From contig NZ_JACHOO010000007.1 of assembly GCF_014199915.1 (NCBI RefSeq), positions 1 to 64,000 on the forward strand: 64,000 nt of DNA, read 5' to 3'. Shown here in pieces: positions 9,368 to 17,861 of this stretch. The stretch's first letter is position 1; each line of letters begins with the position of its first letter. Position numbers and translations under genes: made by a program. Source of the stretch: Prosthecomicrobium pneumaticum (GTDB lineage Bacteria > Pseudomonadota > Alphaproteobacteria > Rhizobiales > Kaistiaceae). The notes beneath the pieces were generated by a model. That model was not told the DNA's origin, made no database searches, and was given only the letters and a program-made list of their open reading frames with translations.

Positions 9368-10360
9368 CTATCGCCCCACCGCCCGCCGCAGGAAACGGCC
9401 CGCCCTGTCCAGGCGCCGTCGGGCCGAGCGCAGCAGCGGCCGTCCCGGCACCAAGGTGGCGTCCCGCAGCGGGTTGCGCAGGCTGGGAGTCGAGAGGAGC
9501 TCTTCGACCCGATCGGCGAAGAACTCCGGCCGGAACTGATAGGGGATGCCGTCCGGAAAGAGCGGCGCCTCGACGAGACGGCGCTGCGCTTCCTCGTCGT
9601 CGTCGAGCGCCAGAATGTGCGCGACGAGCGCGTCGACATCGCCGAAGGCGCGGGCGTCGACGAACGCCTCGGGATTGAAGTCGCTCGCCGCCTCGTCGCC
9701 GCCCCAATAGATCGGGATCGAGCCGGCGAGCAGCGGTTCGAGCAGTTTCTCCGTGACGTAGCCCGGCGAATAGGCATTCTCGAAGGCGAGCGTGAACCGA
9801 TAGTCGCCAAGCGCCTTCATCTTGTCGCGCACCCGCACTCCCGCATTGTTCAGCACGCTGCCCAGCCGGTCGACCGGACGCCGACGGTCGAGACGGTGGC
9901 AGACTTCGGCCCGGAAGGTGGTGGGGTTCGAATAGACGAAATTGCAGAAGTGCGGCCGCGGCCGGAATTGACGGGGCGCCAGCGCGCGGTCGACCGAATG
10001 GGCGGCGGAGCCGTCCCACCAGTCGAGATAGACCGCCCAGAGCGGCAGGCGGAACGAGCGGCCGGGCAACATCGGATTGGCCCAGAAGCCGAACTCCATG
10101 TCGCAGGCGACGTGCCGCGCCATGCCGACCTCGCCGGAAAACCAGATGCGGGCGGCCGGGCTTTCGAGAACCCGCGCCGGCACCCTTCGGCCGAAATAGC
10201 TGAAGAACTGGAGATCCCGGCCGACCGGCTCCACCCGAACGTCGAAGCGGGATTCGAGCGCCCGCACGAAATAGGAGCTCTTCGGCTCGAAGCCGCCCCA
10301 GAACAGGTGAAAGCTGACCGAAAGGGGCGGCTTCGGCCCCTGCGACGCCGGGCCGCTCAC
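9368..10360 (-). CDS. Glycosyltransferase family 10 (fucosyltransferase-like)
   Basis: Predicted GT-B glycosyltransferase that moves a sugar from a GDP donor, in characterised members fucose to N-acetylglucosamine-type acceptors. The 330-residue protein has the GT10 donor-binding signature FENAYSPGYVTEKL at 193-206 followed by PIYWGG at 216-221, which is diagnostic. No signal peptide or membrane anchor is visible; the Arg-rich C-terminal end could associate with the membrane. The gene overlaps amn by 4 bases, an odd pairing. No GDP-fucose biosynthesis genes or polysaccharide cluster are nearby, so the acceptor (lipopolysaccharide or another glycan) is unknown. Confidence 0.82.
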   Translation of the reverse strand: MSGPASQGPKPPLSVSFHLFWGGFEPKSSYFVRALESRFDVRVEPVGRDLQFFSYFGRRVPARVLESPAARIWFSGEVGMARHVACDMEFGFWANPMLPGRSFRLPLWAVYLDWWDGSAAHSVDRALAPRQFRPRPHFCNFVYSNPTTFRAEVCHRLDRRRPVDRLGSVLNNAGVRVRDKMKALGDYRFTLAFENAYSPGYVTEKLLEPLLAGSIPIYWGGDEAASDFNPEAFVDARAFGDVDALVAHILALDDDEEAQRRLVEAPLFPDGIPYQFRPEFFADRVEELLSTPSLRNPLRDATLVPGRPLLRSARRRLDRAGRFLRRAVGR

Positions 10361-11844
10361 TGGAACGCCGGCTCCGAGAAGCTGCGGAGCTTGCGCGAAT
10401 GCAGCCGGGCCGGCGGCATGGCGCGCAGCTTCTCCATCGCCCGGATGCCGATCTCGAGATGCTGGCCGACCTGCTTGCGGTAGAACTCGGACGCCATGCC
10501 CGGCAGCTTCAGTTCGCCGTGCAGCGGCTTGTCGGAGACGCAGAGCAGCGTGCCGTAGGGTACGCGGAAGCGGAAGCCGTTCGCCGCGACCGTCGCCGAT
10601 TCCATGTCGAGCGCGATGGCGCGCGATTGCGAGAAGCGCTGCACCGGCTCGCGATGGTCGCGCAGCTCCCAGTTCCGGTTGTCGATCGTCGCGACCGTAC
10701 CGGTCCGCATGATCCGCTTCAGGTCATAGCCCTCGAGCCCGGTCACCTCGGCGACCGCCTCCTCGAGCGCCACCTGCACCTCGGCGAGCGGCGGGATCGG
10801 CACCCAGGTCGGCAGGTCGGCGTCGAGCACATGGTCCTCGCGGACATAGCCGTGCGCGAGCACATAATCGCCGAGCGCCTGCGTGTTCCTGAGCCCCGCG
10901 CAATGGCCGAGCATCAGCCAGGCGTGCGGCCGAAGCACCGCGATATGGTCGGTGATCGTCTTCGCGTTCGACGGTCCGACGCCGATGTTCACCATGGTGA
11001 GGCCGGCATGGCCGGCGAATTTCAGGTGATAGGCCGGCATCTGCGGCAGGCGCGGCACGGGCCGGCCGGTGACCGGCTCGGCGTGGCCGGCAGGCGTCAC
11101 GAGATTGCCGGGCTCGACGAAGGCCTCGTAGCCGCCGCCGCCCTCCGCCATCAGCCGGCGGGCACGGGCGCAGAACTCGTCGATGTAGAAGGCGTAATTG
11201 GTGAAGAGCACGAAGTTCTGGAAATGCTCGGGATGCGTCGCGGTGTAGTGCGCCAGCCGGTGCAGCGAATAGTCGACACGCGGCGCGGTGAAGGAGGCGA
11301 GCGGCCGCGGCATGCCCGCCGCCGCCTCATAGGTGCCGTTGACGATCGCATCGTCGGTGACGGCGAGATCGGGCACGTCGAACACGTCGCGCAGCGGCCG
11401 GTCGAGCCGCTCGGCGAGCTCCGCCTCGACATGGATGCCGTCCGGAAAGGCGAAATGCAGCGGGATCGGAGAATCCGACGGGCCGATCGTCACCGGCACG
11501 CCGTGATTGCGGATCAGCAGCTCGATCTGCTCGATGAGATAGCGCCGGAACAGCGTCGGCCGGGTGATCGTCGCGGCATAGACGCCGGGGCCGGCGACAT
11601 GGCCATAGGCGAGGCGGGAATCGATCTGCGCATAGCTCGTCGTGGCGAGCCGCACTTCCGGATAGGTCGCGCGGAAGCGTTCCCCGCGGCCGCCGCCGCG
11701 CAGCACCTGGTCGAAGGCGGCGCGCAGATGGCCGGTCGCGGCCTCATAGAGCGCGATCAGGCGATCGACCGCCGCCTCGGCGTCGGTGAACTCCTCGGCC
11801 GATGCCGGCGGCGGCATGCGGAACGGGCGGGGATCGGCGGTCAT
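10357..11844 (-). CDS. amn: AMP nucleosidase
   Basis: Cytoplasmic enzyme that hydrolyses AMP to adenine and ribose 5-phosphate. At 495 residues it matches the long bacterial AMN class. An N-terminal domain of about 180 residues is followed by a nucleoside-phosphorylase-type catalytic domain. Visible motifs include MVNIGVGPSNAKTITDHIA, LGHCAGLRNTQ, and ALDMESATVAANG with its substrate-binding Glu. It overlaps the downstream GT10 gene by 4 bases (ATGA). Confidence 0.94.
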   Translation of the reverse strand: MTADPRPFRMPPPASAEEFTDAEAAVDRLIALYEAATGHLRAAFDQVLRGGGRGERFRATYPEVRLATTSYAQIDSRLAYGHVAGPGVYAATITRPTLFRRYLIEQIELLIRNHGVPVTIGPSDSPIPLHFAFPDGIHVEAELAERLDRPLRDVFDVPDLAVTDDAIVNGTYEAAAGMPRPLASFTAPRVDYSLHRLAHYTATHPEHFQNFVLFTNYAFYIDEFCARARRLMAEGGGGYEAFVEPGNLVTPAGHAEPVTGRPVPRLPQMPAYHLKFAGHAGLTMVNIGVGPSNAKTITDHIAVLRPHAWLMLGHCAGLRNTQALGDYVLAHGYVREDHVLDADLPTWVPIPPLAEVQVALEEAVAEVTGLEGYDLKRIMRTGTVATIDNRNWELRDHREPVQRFSQSRAIALDMESATVAANGFRFRVPYGTLLCVSDKPLHGELKLPGMASEFYRKQVGQHLEIGIRAMEKLRAMPPARLHSRKLRSFSEPAFQ

Positions 11845-11912
11845 GGCGGCTCCGTGCTCGGGCCGCGACTTTCGATCCGCCCGCAGCGCGGGTCAAGCGC
11901 CCGGTGCGCCGC

Positions 11913-12338
11913 TCAGACGAGCTTGGCGTTGAGCGTGATCGGCACCGCCTTCAGCGCCTTCGAGACCGGACAGCCCTCCTTGGTCGCCTCGGCGATCTTC
12001 TGGAAGGCGCCGTCCTCGAGGCCCGGAACAGCCGCTTCGGTGACGAGGGTGATGCCGGTGATCTCGAAACCGCCGGGGATCGCGTCGATCTTCACCTTGG
12101 CGATCGTCTTGACGCTGTCCGGCTTGTGGCCGGCGCCCGACAGCCCCGCGGCGAGGGCCATCGAGAAACAGGCGGCGTGCGCCGCCGCGATCATCTCTTC
12201 GGGATTGGTGCCCGTGCCGTCCTCGAAGCGGGACGAGAAATTGTACTGGCCTTCGAAGGCGCCGCTCTCGAACTTGACGCGGCCGCTGCCGCTCTTCAGA
12301 TCGCCGTTCCACTCGGCCTGAGATTTCCTGACGGGCAT
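11913..12338 (-). CDS. OsmC-family peroxiredoxin
   Basis: OsmC/Ohr-type thiol peroxidase, probably acting on organic hydroperoxides. The 141-residue product has the OsmC-subfamily beginning with AEWNGDLKSG, then GTNPEEMIAAAHAACFSMAL carrying the first redox cysteine. The second cysteine is in EGCPVSKALK. AGGAGG stands upstream of the ATG at 12338. It is transcribed away from xthA, and the divergent pairing of a peroxidase with a DNA-repair nuclease may reflect oxidative stress, which is inference. Confidence 0.9.
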   Translation of the reverse strand: MPVRKSQAEWNGDLKSGSGRVKFESGAFEGQYNFSSRFEDGTGTNPEEMIAAAHAACFSMALAAGLSGAGHKPDSVKTIAKVKIDAIPGGFEITGITLVTEAAVPGLEDGAFQKIAEATKEGCPVSKALKAVPITLNAKLV

Positions 12339-12473
12339 TCGATCCTCCTTCGCGTGTCGGCTGGCGCGTCTCGGCCGCCCGGGGAGGAGATTAGGTCACC
12401 GCGGCCGGATCGCAATGGCGGCCGGCATCGTGCCGCCTTCCTTCCGCCGCCGGATCGGCTACTCTCCGGCCCT

Positions 12474-13253
12474 ATGAAGATCGCGACCTGGAACATCAAC
12501 GGCGTCCGCGCCCGGATCGACACCGCCCTCGCCTGGGCGAAGGAGGCGACGCCCGACGTCGTCTGCCTGCAGGAGATCAAGACCGTCGACGAGGGCTTTC
12601 CCGCCGAAGCCTTCGAGGCGCTCGGCTACAATGTCGCCACGCACGGCCAGAAGGGCTTCAACGGCGTCGCCATCCTGTCGAAGCGGCGGCCGGACGAGAT
12701 CCACCGCCGCCTGCCCGGCGACGAGACGGACGAGCAGTCGCGCTTCATCGAGGCGGTCATCTCGACCGACCGCGGCGCGGTGCGCATCGTCTCCCTCTAT
12801 CTGCCGAACGGCAATCCGGTGGGCACGGAGAAATTCGCCTACAAGCTCGCCTGGATGCGGCGCCTGACGCGCTGGACGGAGGATCGCCTCGCGCTCGAGG
12901 AGCCGCTCGTGCTCGCCGGCGATTTCAACGTGATCCCGGAGCCCCGCGACGCGAAGGACCCCTCCGCCTGGGTCGACGATGCGCTCTATCAGCCGGAGAG
13001 CCGCCAGGCCTGGCGCGGGCTCGCCCATCTCGGCCTGACGGATGCCGTGCGGGCGAGTTCCGACGCGCCCAACTACACCTTCTGGGACTATCAGGCCGGC
13101 GCCTATCAGCGCGATCACGGCATCCGCATCGACCATCTGATGCTGTCGCCGCAGGCTGCCGACCGGCTCGTCGCGACCGGCGTCGACCGCCACGTCCGCG
13201 GCTGGGAGAAGCCGTCCGACCATGTGCCGGTCTGGGCGGAGCTCGACCTTTGA
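12474..13253 (+). CDS. xthA: Exodeoxyribonuclease III
   Basis: Mg-dependent AP endonuclease and 3'-5' exonuclease of base-excision repair. The 259-residue product has the exonuclease/endonuclease/phosphatase motifs in order: TWNINGVRAR at the N-terminus, LQEIK with the metal-binding Glu at residue 34, GDFNV in the middle and SDHVPV near the end. The ATG at 12474 begins MKIATWN, the usual start. The stop overlaps the TTG start of the next gene. Confidence 0.95.
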   Translation: MKIATWNINGVRARIDTALAWAKEATPDVVCLQEIKTVDEGFPAEAFEALGYNVATHGQKGFNGVAILSKRRPDEIHRRLPGDETDEQSRFIEAVISTDRGAVRIVSLYLPNGNPVGTEKFAYKLAWMRRLTRWTEDRLALEEPLVLAGDFNVIPEPRDAKDPSAWVDDALYQPESRQAWRGLAHLGLTDAVRASSDAPNYTFWDYQAGAYQRDHGIRIDHLMLSPQAADRLVATGVDRHVRGWEKPSDHVPVWAELDL

Positions 13254-13660
13254 GCGCTTTCCCCATCACCGGCGGCTGCCTCTGCGGGCGCATCCATTAC
13301 CGGATCGAGCGGGCGCCGCGCCTCGTCTGCCACTGCCATTGCCGGCTCTGTCAGCTCGCCGGCGGCGCGCTGTTCCTGACCTGGGCCACCTTCGATGCCG
13401 CCGCCTTCACGCTCACCGCCGGCGCCACCGCCGTGCACGAGAGCTCGCCGACCGGCCGGCGCCATTTCTGCGCCGATTGCGGCACGCCGCTCTTCATGGT
13501 GATGACCGACGATCCGGATCGCGTCGACGTGACCCTCGCCTCGCTCGACGAGCCGGACGCCTTCCCCGCCGAGCACAATATCTGGGTCGGCAGCCGGCGC
13601 CGGGCCGCGAAGGGCTTCGATCCCGATCTGCCCGATCACCTCGACGAGCCGGACGCCTGA
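13250..13660 (+). CDS. GFA/CENP-V-family zinc-binding protein
   Basis: Member of the glutathione-dependent formaldehyde-activating (GFA) family, small zinc-binding proteins whose true substrate is usually unknown. The 136-residue product has Zn-ligand cysteines at about C10, C12, C27, C29, C31 and C34, with a later CADCG pair. I accept a TTG start at 13250 because it overlaps the xthA stop and puts the Cys motif at the expected N-terminal position. No formaldehyde dehydrogenase gene is nearby. Confidence 0.82.
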   Translation: MSAFPITGGCLCGRIHYRIERAPRLVCHCHCRLCQLAGGALFLTWATFDAAAFTLTAGATAVHESSPTGRRHFCADCGTPLFMVMTDDPDRVDVTLASLDEPDAFPAEHNIWVGSRRRAAKGFDPDLPDHLDEPDA

Positions 13661-13695
13661 CGGGCGCCTTGCGAGCCGCCGCCCCCTCGCGCCGG

Positions 13696-16600
13696 CTACT
13701 GGGTCGGGAACTCGAAGATCTTGCGGAACATGCCGGGCGTGATCGCCGACAGCGGATTGATCATCATGCGCGGCTGTTCCATCGGCCCCTCGACCTTGAA
13801 GGTGACGCCGAAGAGGCCGCCCTCCGGCCCGCCACCGAGGGCGAGGCCGAGGATCGGCACGCGGCCGAACAGGTTGTTGACGCCATAAGCCGGCAGATAG
13901 GTGCCCGACAGCGAGACCCGCTGCCGTGCGAGGTCGAGCGTGCCGGACATCGTCGCGCCGACCGCCGGCCCTTTGAGGATCGCGTCGTCGATGACGATGG
14001 TCGAGCCGCGCTTCGTATAATCGAGCCGCATGCGCGAGAACGGCACATTGGCCGCGTTGAGGCCCGTCTTCACCGCCCCTTGCGGACTGTTCACCGTCGC
14101 CTCGACGAGCCGGTCCATCGCTTTCTCGTCGATGATCGAGAAGTTCGACACATCGAACGTGCCGACGAAGGGCGCATCGGCGGCGCGGCGGCGGCCCGAA
14201 ATGGTGAGCCGGCCGCCGGAGAGGCGCGGATAGAGGTCGACGAAACGCAACAGACTGCCCGCGTCGCCGACCTGCACGTCGACGCCCGCCGCCTCCCCAC
14301 CATCCTCATAGATCGCCGAAATGCCGCCGCGCGGCAGCTGGCCCTCGACCGAGAGCTTGCGGACGACGCCCTCGCGCGCTGTCAGCGTCACGGCCGCGTC
14401 GTCGAGCGCGGTGTCGCTGAAGCCGGTGATCCGGCCGATCTTCGCATCGAGAGAAAGGTCGGGCGCCGCGCCCTCGGCGCCGCCGCCGGTCTGCTTATAG
14501 CGCGCGACGAGGCCGCGCGCGTCGAAACTGTCGCCACGCGCAACGATCGAATAGCCGCTCGACTTGCGGCTCAACTTGATCGAGATGTCGTCGCCCTTGC
14601 GCAAGGACAGATGATCGAGATCGGCGCCGACGAGGCCGAAGCGCTGGTCGAGCACCGCCGAGCCCGAAAGCCCGAAGCCGTCGCCCTCGAGCTTCATGTT
14701 GTCGAGCCGGTGCCCGCCATCGGCCGGCAGCAGGTCGAAAGCGAGCGTCGCCGGGACGCCGACGCCCTTCGACCAGCCGAGCGCGGCGATCGACACCCGC
14801 GCCTGCTTGAGATCGACGTCGTAATGCTGCCCCTTGCCGTCCTGGCGGTCGGAGACGAGCACGCCCACCGTGCCGCCGAGTATGTCGTCGAGGCCGATGC
14901 CCAGGCGCTTCCTCGCCTTCTCGTCGAGGCTGACGCGGACCGAGCGGCGCCCCCCTTCGAGGGTGCCGTCGCCGTCGAGATCGGCGAGCGGCTTCACCAT
15001 GTCGAGCGCTGCGACGACGCCGTCGATCGTCGCCTTGCCCCGCACGGCGAGTTCCGCCGGGGTCGCGACGAGGTTGATCGTGCCGTCGGCGACCTTGCGG
15101 CCCTCGAGCGGCACGCTGCTCGCGAAATCGGTCGCGTCGACCGCCACGCGCCAGTCGATGTCGGCCGGCGTCAGTTCGGGACGCAGCGGCAGCTTGACCG
15201 AGACGGTCGCCTTGCCCTTGCCGGAGAAGGAATCGGGCGAAAGCTTCTGCTTCGACAACGCGTTGAGCGGCGCAGCGTCGGCGATCTCGGCGAGCGCGTC
15301 GACGTCGCCTTCGAGCTGCAACTCGATCTGGCCGTCCGGAAAGCGCGGCGCGGTGTTCGAGACGGCGAAGGCGCCGGCGGTCAGCTGCACCACCTTGCCG
15401 GAGGGGGCGACGATCTTGCCCTTCTCCACGTCGAGCCCGAAGGTCGAGCCGACGAGCACGGCATTGCCGCTCGCCTCGGTGACGCGCGGCAGGTCGCCGA
15501 TCGTCGTGAAGGCGACATTCTCGAGCCGCATGTCGAGACGCATCGCGTCCTCGGGCACCTGCGGCCGGTCCTCGTTGAACAGATAGCCGGCGGGAACGGC
15601 CGCCTCGAACCGGCCCGCAGCCAGAAAGCCGTCCTCGACGTGCTCGACCACCCAGCGCCGCGCCCCGCCCGCGACGAAGGGCGGCCACATCTGTTTCAGC
15701 GCGTTGAGCGGCATCGGCGAGAAGGAGGCGGCCATGGCGAGCGAGGGCGTCGGCCCGTCGAAGCCGACCGAGCCCGCCGCGGCGATGCTGCCGGCTACGG
15801 TCGTGATCACCGCATTCTGGAACTCGAGCGAGCGCGCGGCGAGATCGAGGGAGCCCGACACGGCGATCCGGTCGGCGACGAGCGGCGGCGCGGTCGAATC
15901 GCGCGGCGCGAGGACCGTGCCGAGGCTCTCGAAATCGAAGGCGTAGACCCCCGCCGGCGTCCGGCTGATCCGGCCCGAGACCGAGCCGCGCGTGTCGCCG
16001 AAGAAGAAGGTCGACGGCTCGAGGATCATCGCCTTCGAGGCCGGATCCCAGTGCAGCCGGATCGTCGCCTCGTCGAGCAGGGCGACATCCTTGCCGGTCG
16101 GCCCGAAGATCAGATTGCCGGCGCCGAGATCGAAGCGCAGATTGGCGTCCTCGATCGCGCCGCCGGCGCCGATGCGCAGGCTCGCCCGGCCGAACAGCGG
16201 CACGTCGGAGCGGAACGGGCTCGTCGCCCGCCCGAGATCGGGGTCGAGATCGGCAACGGTGAGTTGGGAGAACAGCGTCGAATAGGTCCGCGCGCCGGTC
16301 TTCGGATCCTTGATCCGGTCGCCCGTCACCGTCCAGCGGCCGGAATAGCCAGACGTCGTGAAGGCGACGTGCAGGCCGGCCGATTCCGGATCGACGGTGA
16401 TGGCGAGGTCGGAATGGGCGAAGGTGCGCTGCTGCAGCGCCTTCGCATCCCATACATTGATCGTCGCGCCGGAGAGCGCCAGCCGCTCGAAGCCCATCCG
16501 CGTCGCGGCCTCGATGCCGGGCTGCAGCCCGCTGTCGACGATGCCGAGCGCCTCGACGAGGTCGGGGAAGCGGCCCGGCTCGGCCGGCTCGGCGCGCACG

Positions 16601-17067
16601 GAACCGGGCGGCTCGGGCGTATCGGCCGTGCCGAGGAACACCTGGCCGGAGCGGCCGCGCACGAGCGAGATCTCCGGCTTGTCGATCTCCACCGTGCGGA
16701 CATCGAGCCGGGCGAGGAAGAGCGAAAGCGGATTGATCGCCACCCGGATCGCCGGCACGCTGCCGACCACGTCGTCGTCCTCGTCGCGTACCGACAGTTC
16801 GTCGATCGCCACGACGAGCCCGAGCACCGGGTCGACGTCCACCGTCGCGCGGCCGACCGTCACGTCGTATTGCGGGCCGACCGTCTGCGAGACGAGCGCG
16901 ACGATGCGGTTGCGCACCGCGCCGAGCTCGATCGGCCCGGACAGAATAAAGGCGATCGAGACACCGAGCGAGACGACCATGGCGAGGAAGAGCACCGCGA
17001 CCAGACGCAGAAGGATCCGCGCCGCCCCGCGACCGCGCGCTCGCTCCCGCACGAGCGGGCGCCGCAC
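13696..17067 (-). CDS. AsmA-like / YhdP-type giant membrane-anchored protein (DUF3971)
   Basis: Very long protein (1123 residues) with one N-terminal membrane helix at about 20-45 followed by a periplasmic beta-rich body. The composition and repeated short beta segments fit the AsmA/TamB/YhdP superfamily, whose members form hydrophobic-groove bridges that carry phospholipids to the outer membrane. The C-terminal section, with TMSGTLDLARQRVSLSGTYL and a final MINPLSAITPG, matches the AsmA-like C-terminal region. The start is a GTG at 17067. The frame stays open further upstream without a better codon, so the exact start is uncertain. It diverges from the peroxiredoxin gene. Confidence 0.8.
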   Translation of the reverse strand: MRRPLVRERARGRGAARILLRLVAVLFLAMVVSLGVSIAFILSGPIELGAVRNRIVALVSQTVGPQYDVTVGRATVDVDPVLGLVVAIDELSVRDEDDDVVGSVPAIRVAINPLSLFLARLDVRTVEIDKPEISLVRGRSGQVFLGTADTPEPPGSVRAEPAEPGRFPDLVEALGIVDSGLQPGIEAATRMGFERLALSGATINVWDAKALQQRTFAHSDLAITVDPESAGLHVAFTTSGYSGRWTVTGDRIKDPKTGARTYSTLFSQLTVADLDPDLGRATSPFRSDVPLFGRASLRIGAGGAIEDANLRFDLGAGNLIFGPTGKDVALLDEATIRLHWDPASKAMILEPSTFFFGDTRGSVSGRISRTPAGVYAFDFESLGTVLAPRDSTAPPLVADRIAVSGSLDLAARSLEFQNAVITTVAGSIAAAGSVGFDGPTPSLAMAASFSPMPLNALKQMWPPFVAGGARRWVVEHVEDGFLAAGRFEAAVPAGYLFNEDRPQVPEDAMRLDMRLENVAFTTIGDLPRVTEASGNAVLVGSTFGLDVEKGKIVAPSGKVVQLTAGAFAVSNTAPRFPDGQIELQLEGDVDALAEIADAAPLNALSKQKLSPDSFSGKGKATVSVKLPLRPELTPADIDWRVAVDATDFASSVPLEGRKVADGTINLVATPAELAVRGKATIDGVVAALDMVKPLADLDGDGTLEGGRRSVRVSLDEKARKRLGIGLDDILGGTVGVLVSDRQDGKGQHYDVDLKQARVSIAALGWSKGVGVPATLAFDLLPADGGHRLDNMKLEGDGFGLSGSAVLDQRFGLVGADLDHLSLRKGDDISIKLSRKSSGYSIVARGDSFDARGLVARYKQTGGGAEGAAPDLSLDAKIGRITGFSDTALDDAAVTLTAREGVVRKLSVEGQLPRGGISAIYEDGGEAAGVDVQVGDAGSLLRFVDLYPRLSGGRLTISGRRRAADAPFVGTFDVSNFSIIDEKAMDRLVEATVNSPQGAVKTGLNAANVPFSRMRLDYTKRGSTIVIDDAILKGPAVGATMSGTLDLARQRVSLSGTYLPAYGVNNLFGRVPILGLALGGGPEGGLFGVTFKVEGPMEQPRMMINPLSAITPGMFRKIFEFPTQ

Positions 17068-17291
17068 GCGGGCCGACGGATAGAGGTCGAGATTGGTGCT
17101 CAGCGTCCGGCGTCCCTTACAAGGCCTCTCGGCCGGCCGTGGCTCGATTCGCGCGCGACGCCGCGGCGCCCGCGAGGCGAAGCGGATCGTTCCGCCCCTG
17201 GAGAGAATGCCCGATCCGGTAGCGGATGATCAGCGTAAATACGACGCATCCGCCCTTTGAAGCCAAAGAAAGACGACGAAAGGAAGGCGCC

Positions 17292-17759
17292 ATGGCTGTC
17301 CTCGCTCCCGGCACCCCCGCCCCCGACTTCGAACTGCCTGCCGATGACGGCGGCACGACCCGCCTCGCCGATTTTCGCGGCAGGAAGCTCGTCCTCTATT
17401 TCTATCCGAAGGACAACACGGAGGGCTGCACGCTCGAGGCGATCGACTTTTCGCGCCGGCACGACGAATTCGCCGCCGCCGGGGCGGCCGTGCTCGGGGT
17501 TTCCCCGGATCCGGTCAAGTCGCACGCCAGGTTCCGCGCCAAGCACGATCTCACCATCCCGCTCGCCTCCGACGAGGAGAAAGCGATGCTGGAAGCCTAT
17601 GGCGTCTGGGCGGAAAAGTCGATGTACGGACGCAAGTTCATGGGCGTCCTGCGGACCACCTACCTGATCGACGAGGCGGGTCGGATCGCCCGGGTATGGG
17701 AGAACGTCAAGGTCGCCGGCCACGCCGACGCGGTGCTCGAGGCCGTCCGCGGCGGTTGA
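17292..17759 (+). CDS. bcp: Thioredoxin-dependent thiol peroxidase (Bcp/PrxQ-like)
   Basis: Peroxiredoxin predicted to reduce H2O2 and alkyl hydroperoxides in the cytoplasm. The 155-residue product has the PrxQ fold and peroxidatic Cys in NTEGCTLEAIDF (about residue 46). The usual TPGCT is TEGCT here. It is the only cysteine in the protein: the resolving Cys found five residues later in E. coli Bcp is an Asp/Phe stretch. It should therefore act as a 1-Cys enzyme that needs an external thiol. The start at 17292 follows an AGGAAGG sequence. Confidence 0.9.
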   Translation: MAVLAPGTPAPDFELPADDGGTTRLADFRGRKLVLYFYPKDNTEGCTLEAIDFSRRHDEFAAAGAAVLGVSPDPVKSHARFRAKHDLTIPLASDEEKAMLEAYGVWAEKSMYGRKFMGVLRTTYLIDEAGRIARVWENVKVAGHADAVLEAVRGG

Positions 17760-17861
17760 GTCGGTTCCGTCAACGCTCGGTTAACCTTGACCCGCTCTGA
17801 TCGGGCCGGGCGCCGCCCCGTTGCGAGGGGCGGCCGATGGCGATTGGAGGTCAGGTCGAGC

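Noticed and set aside
13222-17229. A 1335-codon plus-strand frame over the AsmA-like gene
   Set aside because: Same composition artefact; the minus-strand frame has a membrane anchor and family motifs.
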